DNA from: Acanthopleuribacter pedis
Lineage (GTDB): Bacteria; Acidobacteriota; Holophagae; Acanthopleuribacterales; Acanthopleuribacteraceae
Reading direction: 5' to 3'
NCBI RefSeq assembly: GCF_017377855.1
Contig: NZ_JAFREP010000002.1
Location: forward strand, 186,001-250,000
DNA length: 64,000 nt
Part shown: positions 36,701 through 43,423 of the stretch, piece by piece
How positions within the stretch are numbered: position 1 is the stretch's first letter
Layout of the letters: the number at the start of each line of letters is the position of its first letter
The notes under the pieces: generated by a model
Database searches by the model: none
What the model was told of the DNA's origin: nothing
What the model saw: the letters and a program-made list of their open reading frames with translations, nothing else
Position numbers and translations under genes: made by a program

Positions 36701-36779
36701 TCACCGGATCGGGCAATTCGTCCGCGAGCAAGAGGTCGAGGAGGGCAAGGTCGTCGTCGTTTTGGGTGAAATCGATCAT
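27729..36779 (-). CDS. NRPS: C-A-T-E, C-A-T, C
   Basis: A 3016-residue synthetase. Module 1: C (HHLVCDG, about 172), A (FTSGSTGRPKG, about 645), T (GGDS, about 1030), then an epimerase (HHLIVDGVSW about 1210; NYLG) that inverts the residue to D. Its A pocket reads D-A-L-F-M-G-V-T-F-K, hydrophobic but not assigned. Module 2: C (HHIVLDG, about 1687), A (FTSGSTGKPKG, about 2140) with pocket D-L-S-K-I-G-E-V-G-K, close to the Asn code, and T (GGHS, about 2516). A last C domain (NHVIGDG, about 2710) has no A-T in the same protein, so it must work with the A(MT)-T-TE protein two genes downstream; the radical SAM gene lies between. The gap to the next upstream gene is only 13 bases. Confidence 0.92.
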   Translation of the reverse strand: MIDFTQNDDDLALLDLLLADELPDPVMETATLAPRDPAAPTPLSFAQNRLWVLHRLDPDSTVYNVCTALRLRGDLNRDALGAALDEIVRRHEVLRTCFREVDGQVVAEVKPAAPVALPLVDLRDATSDTEAARHAEAMRSLRFDLERGPLLQFRLLHTGTDEWVMLFTLHHLVCDGWSLGLFARELASLYNAFVAGEPSPLPELGLQYGDFSVWQRATLVGERYAEHTAFWRKTLGDSRDLDLPTDRPRPPHPSHRGAVLRATVPETVTRGLESLAQENEATLFMVLAAAYGLVLGRVARQDDLVIGTPVAGRNRPELETLIGFFINTVPLRFQMKGSRRFSNLLARFRDQTLDAFGHQDLPFEQIVTELAPQRDPARHPFFQVAFALHNAPEAEEHLNGLSLEPLRTAVTTAKFDLTLALERADDGLVGSFEYSTDLFDATTVTMLSDAVNTVLAQLAAGVDALDRLTLINPNHGAMQNEIWNATSRPYPRDSNIATLFDAAAAAHPNQTALVCGDTRMSYAELADRANRLAAHLIERGVRPDQPVGLFCGRAPAMVVGMLAVLKAGGAYVPLDPGYPLERLKLLLEETGAEPVLYDQTAPPAQAVAAERLVAINAPHETAADPVTVPVSPNSLAYIVFTSGSTGRPKGVAVDQRAVVRLVRNTDYTDLTPQTVFLHLSASAFDATTLEIWGPLLNGGTVVLMKPAPFSLEEVAATARAHAVTHLFLTTGLFKQLVDQPVGDLPALRALMTGGEAVSAGHMTRFMQRYPFCHLTHVYGPTENTTFSTFEAMAAERRASVIPIGRPIANSTCLVLDDHGNLLPPGAVGELCVGGDGLARGYWRRPDLTAARFVPHPFSTTLGERLYRTGDLVRQQADGRVVFVGRVDDQVKIRGFRVEPGEVQAALRDHAPLQDVLVAARRNPAGHLRLCAWLVWQPGEAQDLDAVRTFLNAHLPEYMHPGYLVVLPQFPLNANGKVDRNALPDPFAQTETGTAYAAPRNQREQWLADALAELLGVARVGRHDAYFEMGGDSIIAIQLVGRMRRHGLRLNVADLFANPSVAALAPLLTAQADQTETGPVQGTVPLTPIQQWFFQHQDRDHHHFNQSVLLRGKPRFDTALLQQALDALWCRHDALRLTFTVRDSAVQQAYADLAPPHLKLVDPAEHADPAAAMAEHGEKASAAFDLGAGPLWNPVLYRLPDGDRLWLAAHHLIVDGVSWRILLEDLTTAYGQAERGQATDLGPKTASFQTWSEALVRRAADSDLHAERTYWETTAAATAAPPPTTKVAGDNRVGDSALAGVSLSPERTADLLGPSHKAFHTEINDLLLTALARALHGRLGEHRTRITLESHGRETLPNGPPVDRTIGWFTTMFPFLLELAEGDLATQIKTVKEHLRAVPHKGGGYGVLRYLATEETAATMTPAEKPWLAFNYLGVFDTPGEDGPLADADEQVGRDMGVGLRRGNDLEVGGLVVNGKLKLTLTYDRGRYEAEAMTALLTALRDELALLVRFCCAREQAEKTPSDFLACDLDLPAYQNLLTQNALNAADIEDIVPLAPMQQGLLFESLVDNRSDAYFLQMSYRIEGPFPLDAFRHAWHQLCDHHAVLRTAFLHRQVTTPRQVVFKKRDPEFHVRDWRGLENQASELNAFYEKDRRRGFDLERDPLLRFTIIRLDEQTHQVVWRFHHIVLDGWCMGRLFDQCGLLMDAAASGTEATLPEVPPYRDYLAWLTRWDKAAACAWWTRHLAGHDQRTGMNALGRPEPDAGYDLGEFTLDLAPLHAVRAMAAAQSATTAVMCQALWAFLLARFNDRDDVCFGAVVSGRPPHLDGADQMIGLFINAVPVRVQVHRDETFADLVGRVQRDALAAEPYHYLPLAELQVLSPLGRDTFDHLLIFENYPPAQQVKDNSDPLTVSDLQVHDHTHYDFNLIFIPGEKLQLRITFNRKRFDEDRLRAVAEHYRVALNAVLAEPQHPLITLDGAPAQTEPIETTVAERNTNVLDLWDARVAKNPQSPVLSHNGTTIGAAELDRAAERMARFLVAEHGIQPEDRVGVLLNRAPHLMTAILAVLKAGAAFVPMEPTNPDQRLHLITAEAGCRLVLSEPGLRERLPETPCMDVTHGLPERDAALPRVDGHALAYVLFTSGSTGKPKGCAMSHANLHHYLTHAAALYFAEGGGCFGLYSSIAFDLTLSSLFLPLLRGERLHLFDAKQPLNDILTETLSGAHGIDSVKLTPSHIALLDHLPIQSSPVKRAIVGGEALLNRHVATLRRLNPRMAIFNEYGPTEATVGCVIKSIGAEDEEITIGNAMPDMSTHVLDRWQRPTLFDMPGELYLGGKGLARGYWGRADLTAERFIPHAGGTRLYKTGDWVRRRDDGELLYLGRRDDQVKVRGYRIELGEIQARLTALANVRQAHVACLQDPQLGPSLVAWVVPAHAGDSLQGLRDQLGKTLPDYMVPAHLIPLAALPLTVNGKVDSAALPGITATERPFEAPVDALEQDITTLWSEVLGVERVGRNDDFFALGGHSLVAMQVLAQIHRRRQVQVPLRAFFEKPTPARLAELVHTTEKSEYIGIEPVAPQEDYVLSHAQKRLWSLQMMGGAGATTAYNMPKAFVFERGLNADALKKALTDMVHRHEALRTGFIVVDGEPRQKIAPPSVFNIREVDLREAEDGEAAARAYCEKDAHQPFDLASPPLLRVALLYLAEGRAVLLLNINHVIGDGWSMNVIYREILSRYQAHDHGVPAPINPPRIQYKDFAVWQSRQTFKKEKAYWLEQLADPPPPLQLPTDFAPTLDAAFRGDTVYHRVEAEVLAGLHRLANRKHTTVSNVVLAVLNLFLYKLTGRDDLSVGMALANRGHADLQNLIGFFVNLLPIRTRFTAGMEFEQLLESVIETVNGAFDHQNYPLDLLVADLNPERDGNRQTLFNVIYGFQSFADLRLDVAMVGKVTDADGAGTTVLREAREIPLRFHTTKFDLTLYVLEEGGQLHFTMEYDTALFKPSTIKRYLTALARIAEAVVREPHTEKH

Positions 36780-36792
36780 CGGGGGATCCTCG

Positions 36793-39700
36793 CTAGGAAC
36801 CTTGTTGTGCCTTGCGGGCTTGCAGGGCGGCTTGTTTCTGTTCGGGTGTCATGCTTTCAATGCGGCGCAGCGTGGCCGCCACCTTGTCCACGTGGCCGGG
36901 ACGCGGTTCGTTGGCGCGCAGGTAAGCGGCCAAACGCACCACCGTCGGCGCGCGGAAGAAGTCGGTCAAAAACACTTCCATTTTGAAGAGGCGGTGCAGC
37001 CGTGCCACCACCTGAGTGGCCAACAAGGAATGGCCGCCGAAGTTGAAGAAGGAATCCTCGGTGCCGGGTTCCTCGCGCTTCAACACGGTGTGGAACAAGC
37101 TGAGCAGCACGGTTTCCAGATCGTCCTTGGGTTCGGTGCGTTTGCTTTGGGCGGTCTCCACCTGGAGCACCATGTTCGCCAAGCGCGGCCGATCGATGCG
37201 GTCTTCCGGGCAAAGCAGGTGCATCGGCAGTTTGACAAAACGTTCGGGCAGGTGCGCGGCGGGTAGGTGCTCGGCCAAAAACGTCTCAAAGGATTCGGCG
37301 CTGATGGTTTTATCGGCCGCGTAAAAAGCGGTCAGGCAAGAACCGGCCTCCGCGACACGCACCACCACCACGGCTTTGGTCACCTCGGGGTGGCGGGCGA
37401 CCGCTGCCTCGATGGGTACCGCGTTGAGGCGCTCGCCGTCGCGGTTGAGCAGGTCGGCGATGCGGCCGGCGACCTGGAGTTGACCCGCGCGGGTCAAACG
37501 GCCGAGAAAACCGGTGCGCAACCGGCGTTGTTCCGGGTGCCGCGGATGGGGTTCCAGTTGTGCGCCGTTGTCCTCGGCCGGGCCAAGGATTTCCGTGGCC
37601 AAACCCTTGCCGCTCAGGCAAATCTCGCCGTAGGCACCGCGTGGGACCGGCTGGTTGTCCTTGAGCAAGGTCAAGCTGTTGCCCGCGAGCGGTTCGCCCA
37701 GGTTAAACCATTCCGGGTCGTGGGGTCCCGCGGCGGCGACCAACGCGGCGCCGGTCAGCGAAAAGGCGTTGAAGCGACGCGTGCCTTGCGGCAGTTTGAG
37801 GTCGGGTTCACCTTGGCAAAGCACCAACGCGGTGGCGGCCTGAAGCGGCACCGCCTCGGCACGCACCGCCTCAACCACGGCCCAATCGGCCCGCGTTCCA
37901 CCGTCGCGTACCAGCGAACCGCCGCATACCAGGGTCACGGCGACTTCCAGCAGGAAGGCGGAACGGTTGGGATTGGCGCGTTGTTGGACACGCCCTTGAT
38001 CGGGAACATCGCATCGCGCGACCAAATCGGCGGCGGTGTTGAGCAGGGCGGCATGGCTGAGTTTCACGCCGCACCCTGGTGTGTCGTAGAGCACGCAGGC
38101 CCCGTGATCGCTTGCCGGGGATGCGGGCTCGGCCGGGGCTTGGGCCGCGATTGCCTCGGCTTCGAGGTCCAAATCGAGGCGGTCGCCCCAGTAGTTGGGT
38201 AACTGCTCCGCGAGATCGTCGCGCGAAATCAGCACCGGCGGTTCCGCTTCTTCCAATAGGGTGCGGACCGACGCGGCGTCTGATTCGGCGTCGAGGGGCA
38301 ACCACAAACCGCCCAATTGATGCGTGGCGATCAAACCAATCAAGGCCTCGGCGGGATCTTCCAGGTACTGCGCGGTGACGGTGCCCGGCGCCACATCCAA
38401 ATTGGCCAACAGCGCGGCGACCTGACCGGCGCGATGGTGGAGCGCGCCGTAGGTCAGCGTTGTGGAGGCATCGCGGTATACCAAGGCATCGGGCGCGGTT
38501 GACGCCCGCGCGGCGACCACGTCGGCGAGGGAACCTTCCACGGCAAAAGGTTGCTTGGCGGTGCGTTCGCCGCGAACCTCGCCCCCTTCGGCCGTTTCGA
38601 CACGCGCCAAGTCGACGATGGGTTTGTCGGGCGTGGCCACCACGTCCGTCACCAAGGCGACAAAATGGTCGACCATGGTTTCAATCGTCGAAGGTTGGAA
38701 CAAGGTTTTGGCGTACATCATGCGCAGGCTCAGCCCGTCCGCTATTTCATAAAAGTCAAAAACCAGGTCGGTTTTGGCGCTGATAAAGCCGATGTCGAAG
38801 GGTTCGGCCGACAGCGAACCCATGTGCGAGCGGGTTTCGCCGCCGACGCCCAGGTTGATCAAAATGTCGGTTAAGGGTGCGCGGCTCGGGTCGCGGCGCA
38901 AAGCCAAACCCGCGATCAATGTGTCGTAGGGATAGAACTGGTGTTTCATGGCGCCTTGCAGGTTGTCGCGTACCTGGGCCAGGAAATCGCGGAAGCCGCT
39001 TTCCGCAACCACTTTGTTGCGCAGGGCCAGGGTGTTCACAAAGTTGCCGATTTGAAACTCCTGGCCGGCATGGCCGCGGCCGGCAACGGGACAACCGACG
39101 ATCACATCAGGCTGATCGGCATAACGCGCCAGCAGGACGTTCACCAAAGCGGTGAGCACACCGAACAAACTGGCGCCGTTTTCTTCGGCTAGGTTGGTCA
39201 AGGCGCGGTGCACGGCCGGTGGCAACACGCGCCGGTAGAGCGCGCCTTCAAACGACATCACCGCGGGGCGCGGTCGGTCCGTGGGCAAGTCCAAAACCGG
39301 CAGGCGGCCGGCCAGTTGTTCGCGCCAGTAGGCCGCTTGCTTGGCGCCCGCCTCGCCGCTAAGCATGGTTTCCTGCCATGTGGCAAAGTCCTTGTACTGG
39401 CTCTTCAGGGGCGGTAGGGAATCGGGACGATTTGCCGCGAAATCTTGGTACAGCGTGGTCAAATCGCGCACCAACACCCCTTCGGACCAACCGTCAAACA
39501 CCAGGTGATGGATGTTGAGGTACAGCACGTGGCGGTCGTCGGCGACCTTCAGCACGTGGGCGCGGATCAGCGGCGCGGTGGTCAGGTCGAAGGGACGGCC
39601 CGCGTCGGCCTGAATGTGTGCCCGCGCGGCGGCCTCGCCATCCTCGGCGCCGCGCAAATCGACATGGGTCAGCGGCAACGGCATGGGATCGGCGATGAAC

Positions 39701-40014
39701 TGGCGCGCCGTGCCGTCCACGGCACGAACCGCGGTGCGCAGCGATTCGTGGCGGGCGACCAGGGCGTCGAGCGCGCGCGCCAGTACGGCGGTGTCCAAAT
39801 CACCCTGGAGCGCCACCGCCATCGGGCAGTTGTAGGCGGTGGTGTCCTGCACCATTTGCTCCAACACCCACAAGCGTTTTTGAGCGTGGCACAGGGGGAA
39901 CCCCTTGGCGGCGCGTTGTTTGGCAAAGTAGCCGCGATCCCGCAGGATCTGCAGGGCTTGTGGTTCGCCGGCGCGGGCGCGTGCTTTCAGGGATTCAAGG
40001 GTGTCGTCAGTCAT
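36793..40014 (-). CDS. NRPS module with degenerate adenylation domain: C-A*-T
   Basis: A 1073-residue single module. The C domain is intact (HHLVFDG, about residue 170). The A-like region (about 490-940) has lost nearly all core motifs. a3 reads VLYDTPGCGVKLSH, not YTSGTTGxPKG; the FDxS of a4 and the YGPTE of a5 are absent; a7 reads LRTGFLGR; the usual NGKVDR of a10 reads EDRIDR. The carrier domain is intact (FFNFGGHSLLATQ, about 995). The A domain probably cannot activate an amino acid, so the T domain must be loaded in trans or the module skipped. It overlaps the upstream gene by 8 bases, which implies coupled translation. The charged tail (RIESMTPEQKQAALQ) may help docking. Confidence 0.88.
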   Translation of the reverse strand: MTDDTLESLKARARAGEPQALQILRDRGYFAKQRAAKGFPLCHAQKRLWVLEQMVQDTTAYNCPMAVALQGDLDTAVLARALDALVARHESLRTAVRAVDGTARQFIADPMPLPLTHVDLRGAEDGEAAARAHIQADAGRPFDLTTAPLIRAHVLKVADDRHVLYLNIHHLVFDGWSEGVLVRDLTTLYQDFAANRPDSLPPLKSQYKDFATWQETMLSGEAGAKQAAYWREQLAGRLPVLDLPTDRPRPAVMSFEGALYRRVLPPAVHRALTNLAEENGASLFGVLTALVNVLLARYADQPDVIVGCPVAGRGHAGQEFQIGNFVNTLALRNKVVAESGFRDFLAQVRDNLQGAMKHQFYPYDTLIAGLALRRDPSRAPLTDILINLGVGGETRSHMGSLSAEPFDIGFISAKTDLVFDFYEIADGLSLRMMYAKTLFQPSTIETMVDHFVALVTDVVATPDKPIVDLARVETAEGGEVRGERTAKQPFAVEGSLADVVAARASTAPDALVYRDASTTLTYGALHHRAGQVAALLANLDVAPGTVTAQYLEDPAEALIGLIATHQLGGLWLPLDAESDAASVRTLLEEAEPPVLISRDDLAEQLPNYWGDRLDLDLEAEAIAAQAPAEPASPASDHGACVLYDTPGCGVKLSHAALLNTAADLVARCDVPDQGRVQQRANPNRSAFLLEVAVTLVCGGSLVRDGGTRADWAVVEAVRAEAVPLQAATALVLCQGEPDLKLPQGTRRFNAFSLTGAALVAAAGPHDPEWFNLGEPLAGNSLTLLKDNQPVPRGAYGEICLSGKGLATEILGPAEDNGAQLEPHPRHPEQRRLRTGFLGRLTRAGQLQVAGRIADLLNRDGERLNAVPIEAAVARHPEVTKAVVVVRVAEAGSCLTAFYAADKTISAESFETFLAEHLPAAHLPERFVKLPMHLLCPEDRIDRPRLANMVLQVETAQSKRTEPKDDLETVLLSLFHTVLKREEPGTEDSFFNFGGHSLLATQVVARLHRLFKMEVFLTDFFRAPTVVRLAAYLRANEPRPGHVDKVAATLRRIESMTPEQKQAALQARKAQQGS

Positions 40015-43000
40015 TCAGCAACTCCAATTCCTCGGCCGTTAAGGGCGCGATAGTGTCCATAAAATCCGCGATCAGCGCGGGGTCCGGTTCCTGCTGCCGC
40101 CGGATCAAGTCGGCGAAGTCGGCAAAAACCGGATGGTTAAACAGTTCAAACAGCGAGAGCGTCACGTCAAAAGCGTGCTGGACCTGAAACACCAAACGCG
40201 TCCCTTTCAGGCTGTGCCCGCCCAAACCGAAAAAGTCGTCGTCGATGCTGAGCGAGGCCACGCCCAGCACGTTGCACCAGATATCGCGCAGCTCCCGTTC
40301 CAAATCGTCACGAGGCGGGATCCGTTCGCGGCTTTGTTCGGCGACGTCGAGTGGTCGGTTGTTCAGCGTTTTGCGGTCGACCTTGCCGTTGGCGGTCAAA
40401 GGGAACTCATCCAGGCAAACGAAGTGACTCGGAATCATGTAACCCGGCAAGCTGGGCTGGAGGAAGGACCGCGGCGCGGCACTGTCCAACGCGGTTCCGC
40501 TGACGCGCAGGTAGGCGACCAACACGTGGTTTTGGTCCTTGTCGCGGGGGGCGCATACCACCGCCTGCAAGACCCGTGGATGCTGTTGCAGGTGTTGTTC
40601 GATGTCGCCCAGCTCGATGCGAAAGCCGCGCACTTTGACTTGTTGGTCGCGACGGCCGAGGAAATCGATCAGGCCGTCGCCGCGGCGGGCGACCAAATCA
40701 CCGGTCCGGTACATCCGCGCGCCCGGCGTATCGCTAAAGGGATCGGGCACAAAGGCCGCGGCGGTCAGGTCGGGCCGCTTGTGGTAACCGTGCGCCAAGC
40801 CGGCGCCGCCGATCACCAGTTCCCCCACCACGCCGACGGGGACGGGGCACCCCTCACCGTCGAGCACGTACAACTGGGTGTTGGCAAGTGGGCGACCCAG
40901 TGGCATGGCTTGGGTGTGGGTCAGGTCCGGGGTGATCGGGGTGCGTGCCGACCAAATGGTGGTTTCGGTGGGTCCATAAAGGTTCCACAAAACCTTGCCT
41001 TTCGCCAACAGCTTGGCTGCCAATTCGCCTGGCAGCGCCTCGCCGCCGCTGAGGAGGGTCATGGCGTCGCGACCGTGCCAACCGCTTTCCAGCAACAGCC
41101 GCCAACCTGCCGGGGTGGCCTGCATGTGGGTTGCCGCGACGCGGTCCAGCAGCGAGACCAAGCGCGGGCCGTCCGCGGCAACGGCGGCGGGGGCGAGCAC
41201 CAGGGTCGCCCCGGTCATCAGCGGCAGGTACAGTTCCAAGGCGGCGATGTCAAACGAGATGGTGGTCACCGCCACCAACACATCGTGGCGGTCCATGCCC
41301 GGTTGTTGTTGCATGCTGAACAAGAAATTGTTGAGCGCCCGACGCGGCACCACCACACCCTTGGGGCGGCCGGTCGAACCCGAGGTATAAATGGTGTACG
41401 CCGGAAATTCCGGGCAAAGCACCGGCGCGGGAAAGGTTTGGTGTTTTCCCGGCGCGCCCGCGAGCGGGGTTTCGTCGAGCAACAGCGTTTCGGCGGGAAG
41501 CTTGGGCAAGCTTGCGACCAAGGTGGTTTGCGTGATCAGCCAATCGGGTGTCGCGTCGGCCAACATGGCGGTCAACCGGTCCTTCGGAAACATCGGGTCC
41601 AAGGGAATATAGGTCGCACCTCGGTGCAACAGGGCCAAGAGCGCGATCACCATCTCCGGGGTGCGTTCCAACAACACCGCCACCTTGCTGCCGGGGCCGA
41701 TGCCACGGTAGTGTAGCTCGGCCGCCAGGTGGTTTACCGCCGACGCCAGTTCGCGGTAGTTCGTGGTTGCGAGGGAACCGTCGCCCCGTTCGTAACGCAA
41801 GGCCGCGGTGTTCGGGGTGTCTCGCGCGGTTTCCAGGAAACGGGTGATCAAATCAAATTCGGCGGGAATCCTTGTTTCGCCGGGGTTGGCACCCTGCATC
41901 AGCGCGGCCGATTCTTCATCGGTCAACATGGGACAGCGCGCGAGCGCTTGGTTCGGATCGGCCGTGACCGCTTCGGTTAACCGCAACAAGTGGTCGCGCA
42001 ACCGCGCCATCGTGCTAGGCGCGTAGAGGTCGCTGTTGTAGGTCAGGCAGGCCTCGAACCCGTTCTCGCGCGGCGTGAGGTTAAAGTCAAAGGTTAGGTC
42101 GTACTTGCTGGAGGCGGCCGAGTTGGGCAGCGGCGTAATCGTGATGTCGCCGAGTGCCGGCTCAAGGTCGCCCGCGTTTTGGCTCTGGACCATCACGTCG
42201 AACAGGGGCGAACGGCTCATGTCCGCTTTGATGTCCAGCTCGTCGATGAGTTTGTCGAAGGGGTAACCTTCGTGGGCGAAGCCGTCCAGCACGGTCTGGC
42301 GGACCTGGCCGAGCCAGGCGCTGAAACCTTGTTTGGGATCGATCTGAGACCGCAGCGGCAACATGTTCAGGTAAAAACCAACCTGACCTTCGAGATCAGC
42401 GTGGCCGCGCCCGGTGACCGGTGTGCCCACGATCAAATCCTGTTGGCCGGCGGTGCGGTAGAGCACCAATTTGACCAGGGCCAGCAGCACCATGAAGCGG
42501 GTGGCGCCGTGCCGGACGGCGAGCTTGCCCAAGGCTTCGGCGTGGGGCACGGTGAAAAACAGTTTCTCGCCCGCGAAGGTTTGGCGTGCGGGGCGCGGTC
42601 GGTCGGTGGGCAGGTCCAGCACCGGCAGCGGTGCCGCCAGTTGCTTCAGCCAATAATCGGCGTGTTGGGATGCGCCCGCCGCCGTTTGTTGTTCCTGCCA
42701 AGCCGCAAAATCGCGGTAGTGAATCCGCAACGGCGCCCAATCGGGTTCTTTCTGCTGCAGGGCCGCCGCGTAGGCTTGGGTCAGTTCGCGCAACATCACG
42801 CTCAAGCTCCAGCCGTCGCAAATAATGTGGTGGACCGTGAGCAGCAGGGCGTGGCGGCGCGGTTGCAAACGGATTAGCGTGGCGCGCAGCAGGGGATCCG
42901 CGGCCAAATCGAAGGGTTTTGCCGTTTCGGCGGCGGCGCGTTTCTCGATGCGATCCGCGGGTGCGTCGCACCAATCTTCGAAATCAAAGCGGAAGAAATC

Positions 43001-43423
43001 GGACGGGTTTACTTTCTGACGGGGTTCACCGGCGCGGGTAGGGAAGGTGGTACGCAGCGCCTCGTGGCGGGTGATCAGCAGGTGAAAGGCCTGCTTGAGT
43101 GCGTCGCGGTGGAGGTCGCCGTCCAAAACCATGTGAAGCGGAATGTTGTAGGCACTGGTGTCTTTTTCGATTTGCGACAACACCCACAGGCGGCGTTGCG
43201 CGTGGGACAACGGGTAGTCGGGGGCGTCGGGCAGGCGGGGGATCGCCGCGTGGGTCGTACCCTGGAGCAACGCCAGAATCTCGGGTTTCAAGCGGCGCAG
43301 TTCGGCCTTGAGCGCCGCCGTCATCACCCCTTCCGGCGCGCGGAACTTGAGCTTGCCGGCCTCCACCCACAGCTTGACGCCCTTGTGCTTGAGTTCGTTT
43401 AACAGCTGATGATGCCCGCTCAT
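40007..43423 (-). CDS. NRPS module C-A-T with TubC-type docking domain, predicted glycine
   Basis: A 1138-residue module. Residues 1-55 match the TubC N-terminal docking domain (LLNELKHKGVKLWVEAGKLK, then LRRLKPEILALL). The C domain has HHIICDG (about 200), the A domain YTSGSTGRPKG (about 685), and the T domain FFGLGGHSLKG (about 1070). The A pocket read by eye is D-I-L-Q-L-G-L-I-W-K, which equals a known glycine code except for the last position, the invariant Lys. It follows the PKS module of the preceding protein, whose acidic C-terminus (DDEEEGEL) is the likely binding peptide for the docking domain. Its start overlaps the preceding stop as ATGA. Confidence 0.92.
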   Translation of the reverse strand: MSGHHQLLNELKHKGVKLWVEAGKLKFRAPEGVMTAALKAELRRLKPEILALLQGTTHAAIPRLPDAPDYPLSHAQRRLWVLSQIEKDTSAYNIPLHMVLDGDLHRDALKQAFHLLITRHEALRTTFPTRAGEPRQKVNPSDFFRFDFEDWCDAPADRIEKRAAAETAKPFDLAADPLLRATLIRLQPRRHALLLTVHHIICDGWSLSVMLRELTQAYAAALQQKEPDWAPLRIHYRDFAAWQEQQTAAGASQHADYWLKQLAAPLPVLDLPTDRPRPARQTFAGEKLFFTVPHAEALGKLAVRHGATRFMVLLALVKLVLYRTAGQQDLIVGTPVTGRGHADLEGQVGFYLNMLPLRSQIDPKQGFSAWLGQVRQTVLDGFAHEGYPFDKLIDELDIKADMSRSPLFDVMVQSQNAGDLEPALGDITITPLPNSAASSKYDLTFDFNLTPRENGFEACLTYNSDLYAPSTMARLRDHLLRLTEAVTADPNQALARCPMLTDEESAALMQGANPGETRIPAEFDLITRFLETARDTPNTAALRYERGDGSLATTNYRELASAVNHLAAELHYRGIGPGSKVAVLLERTPEMVIALLALLHRGATYIPLDPMFPKDRLTAMLADATPDWLITQTTLVASLPKLPAETLLLDETPLAGAPGKHQTFPAPVLCPEFPAYTIYTSGSTGRPKGVVVPRRALNNFLFSMQQQPGMDRHDVLVAVTTISFDIAALELYLPLMTGATLVLAPAAVAADGPRLVSLLDRVAATHMQATPAGWRLLLESGWHGRDAMTLLSGGEALPGELAAKLLAKGKVLWNLYGPTETTIWSARTPITPDLTHTQAMPLGRPLANTQLYVLDGEGCPVPVGVVGELVIGGAGLAHGYHKRPDLTAAAFVPDPFSDTPGARMYRTGDLVARRGDGLIDFLGRRDQQVKVRGFRIELGDIEQHLQQHPRVLQAVVCAPRDKDQNHVLVAYLRVSGTALDSAAPRSFLQPSLPGYMIPSHFVCLDEFPLTANGKVDRKTLNNRPLDVAEQSRERIPPRDDLERELRDIWCNVLGVASLSIDDDFFGLGGHSLKGTRLVFQVQHAFDVTLSLFELFNHPVFADFADLIRRQQEPDPALIADFMDTIAPLTAEELELLND

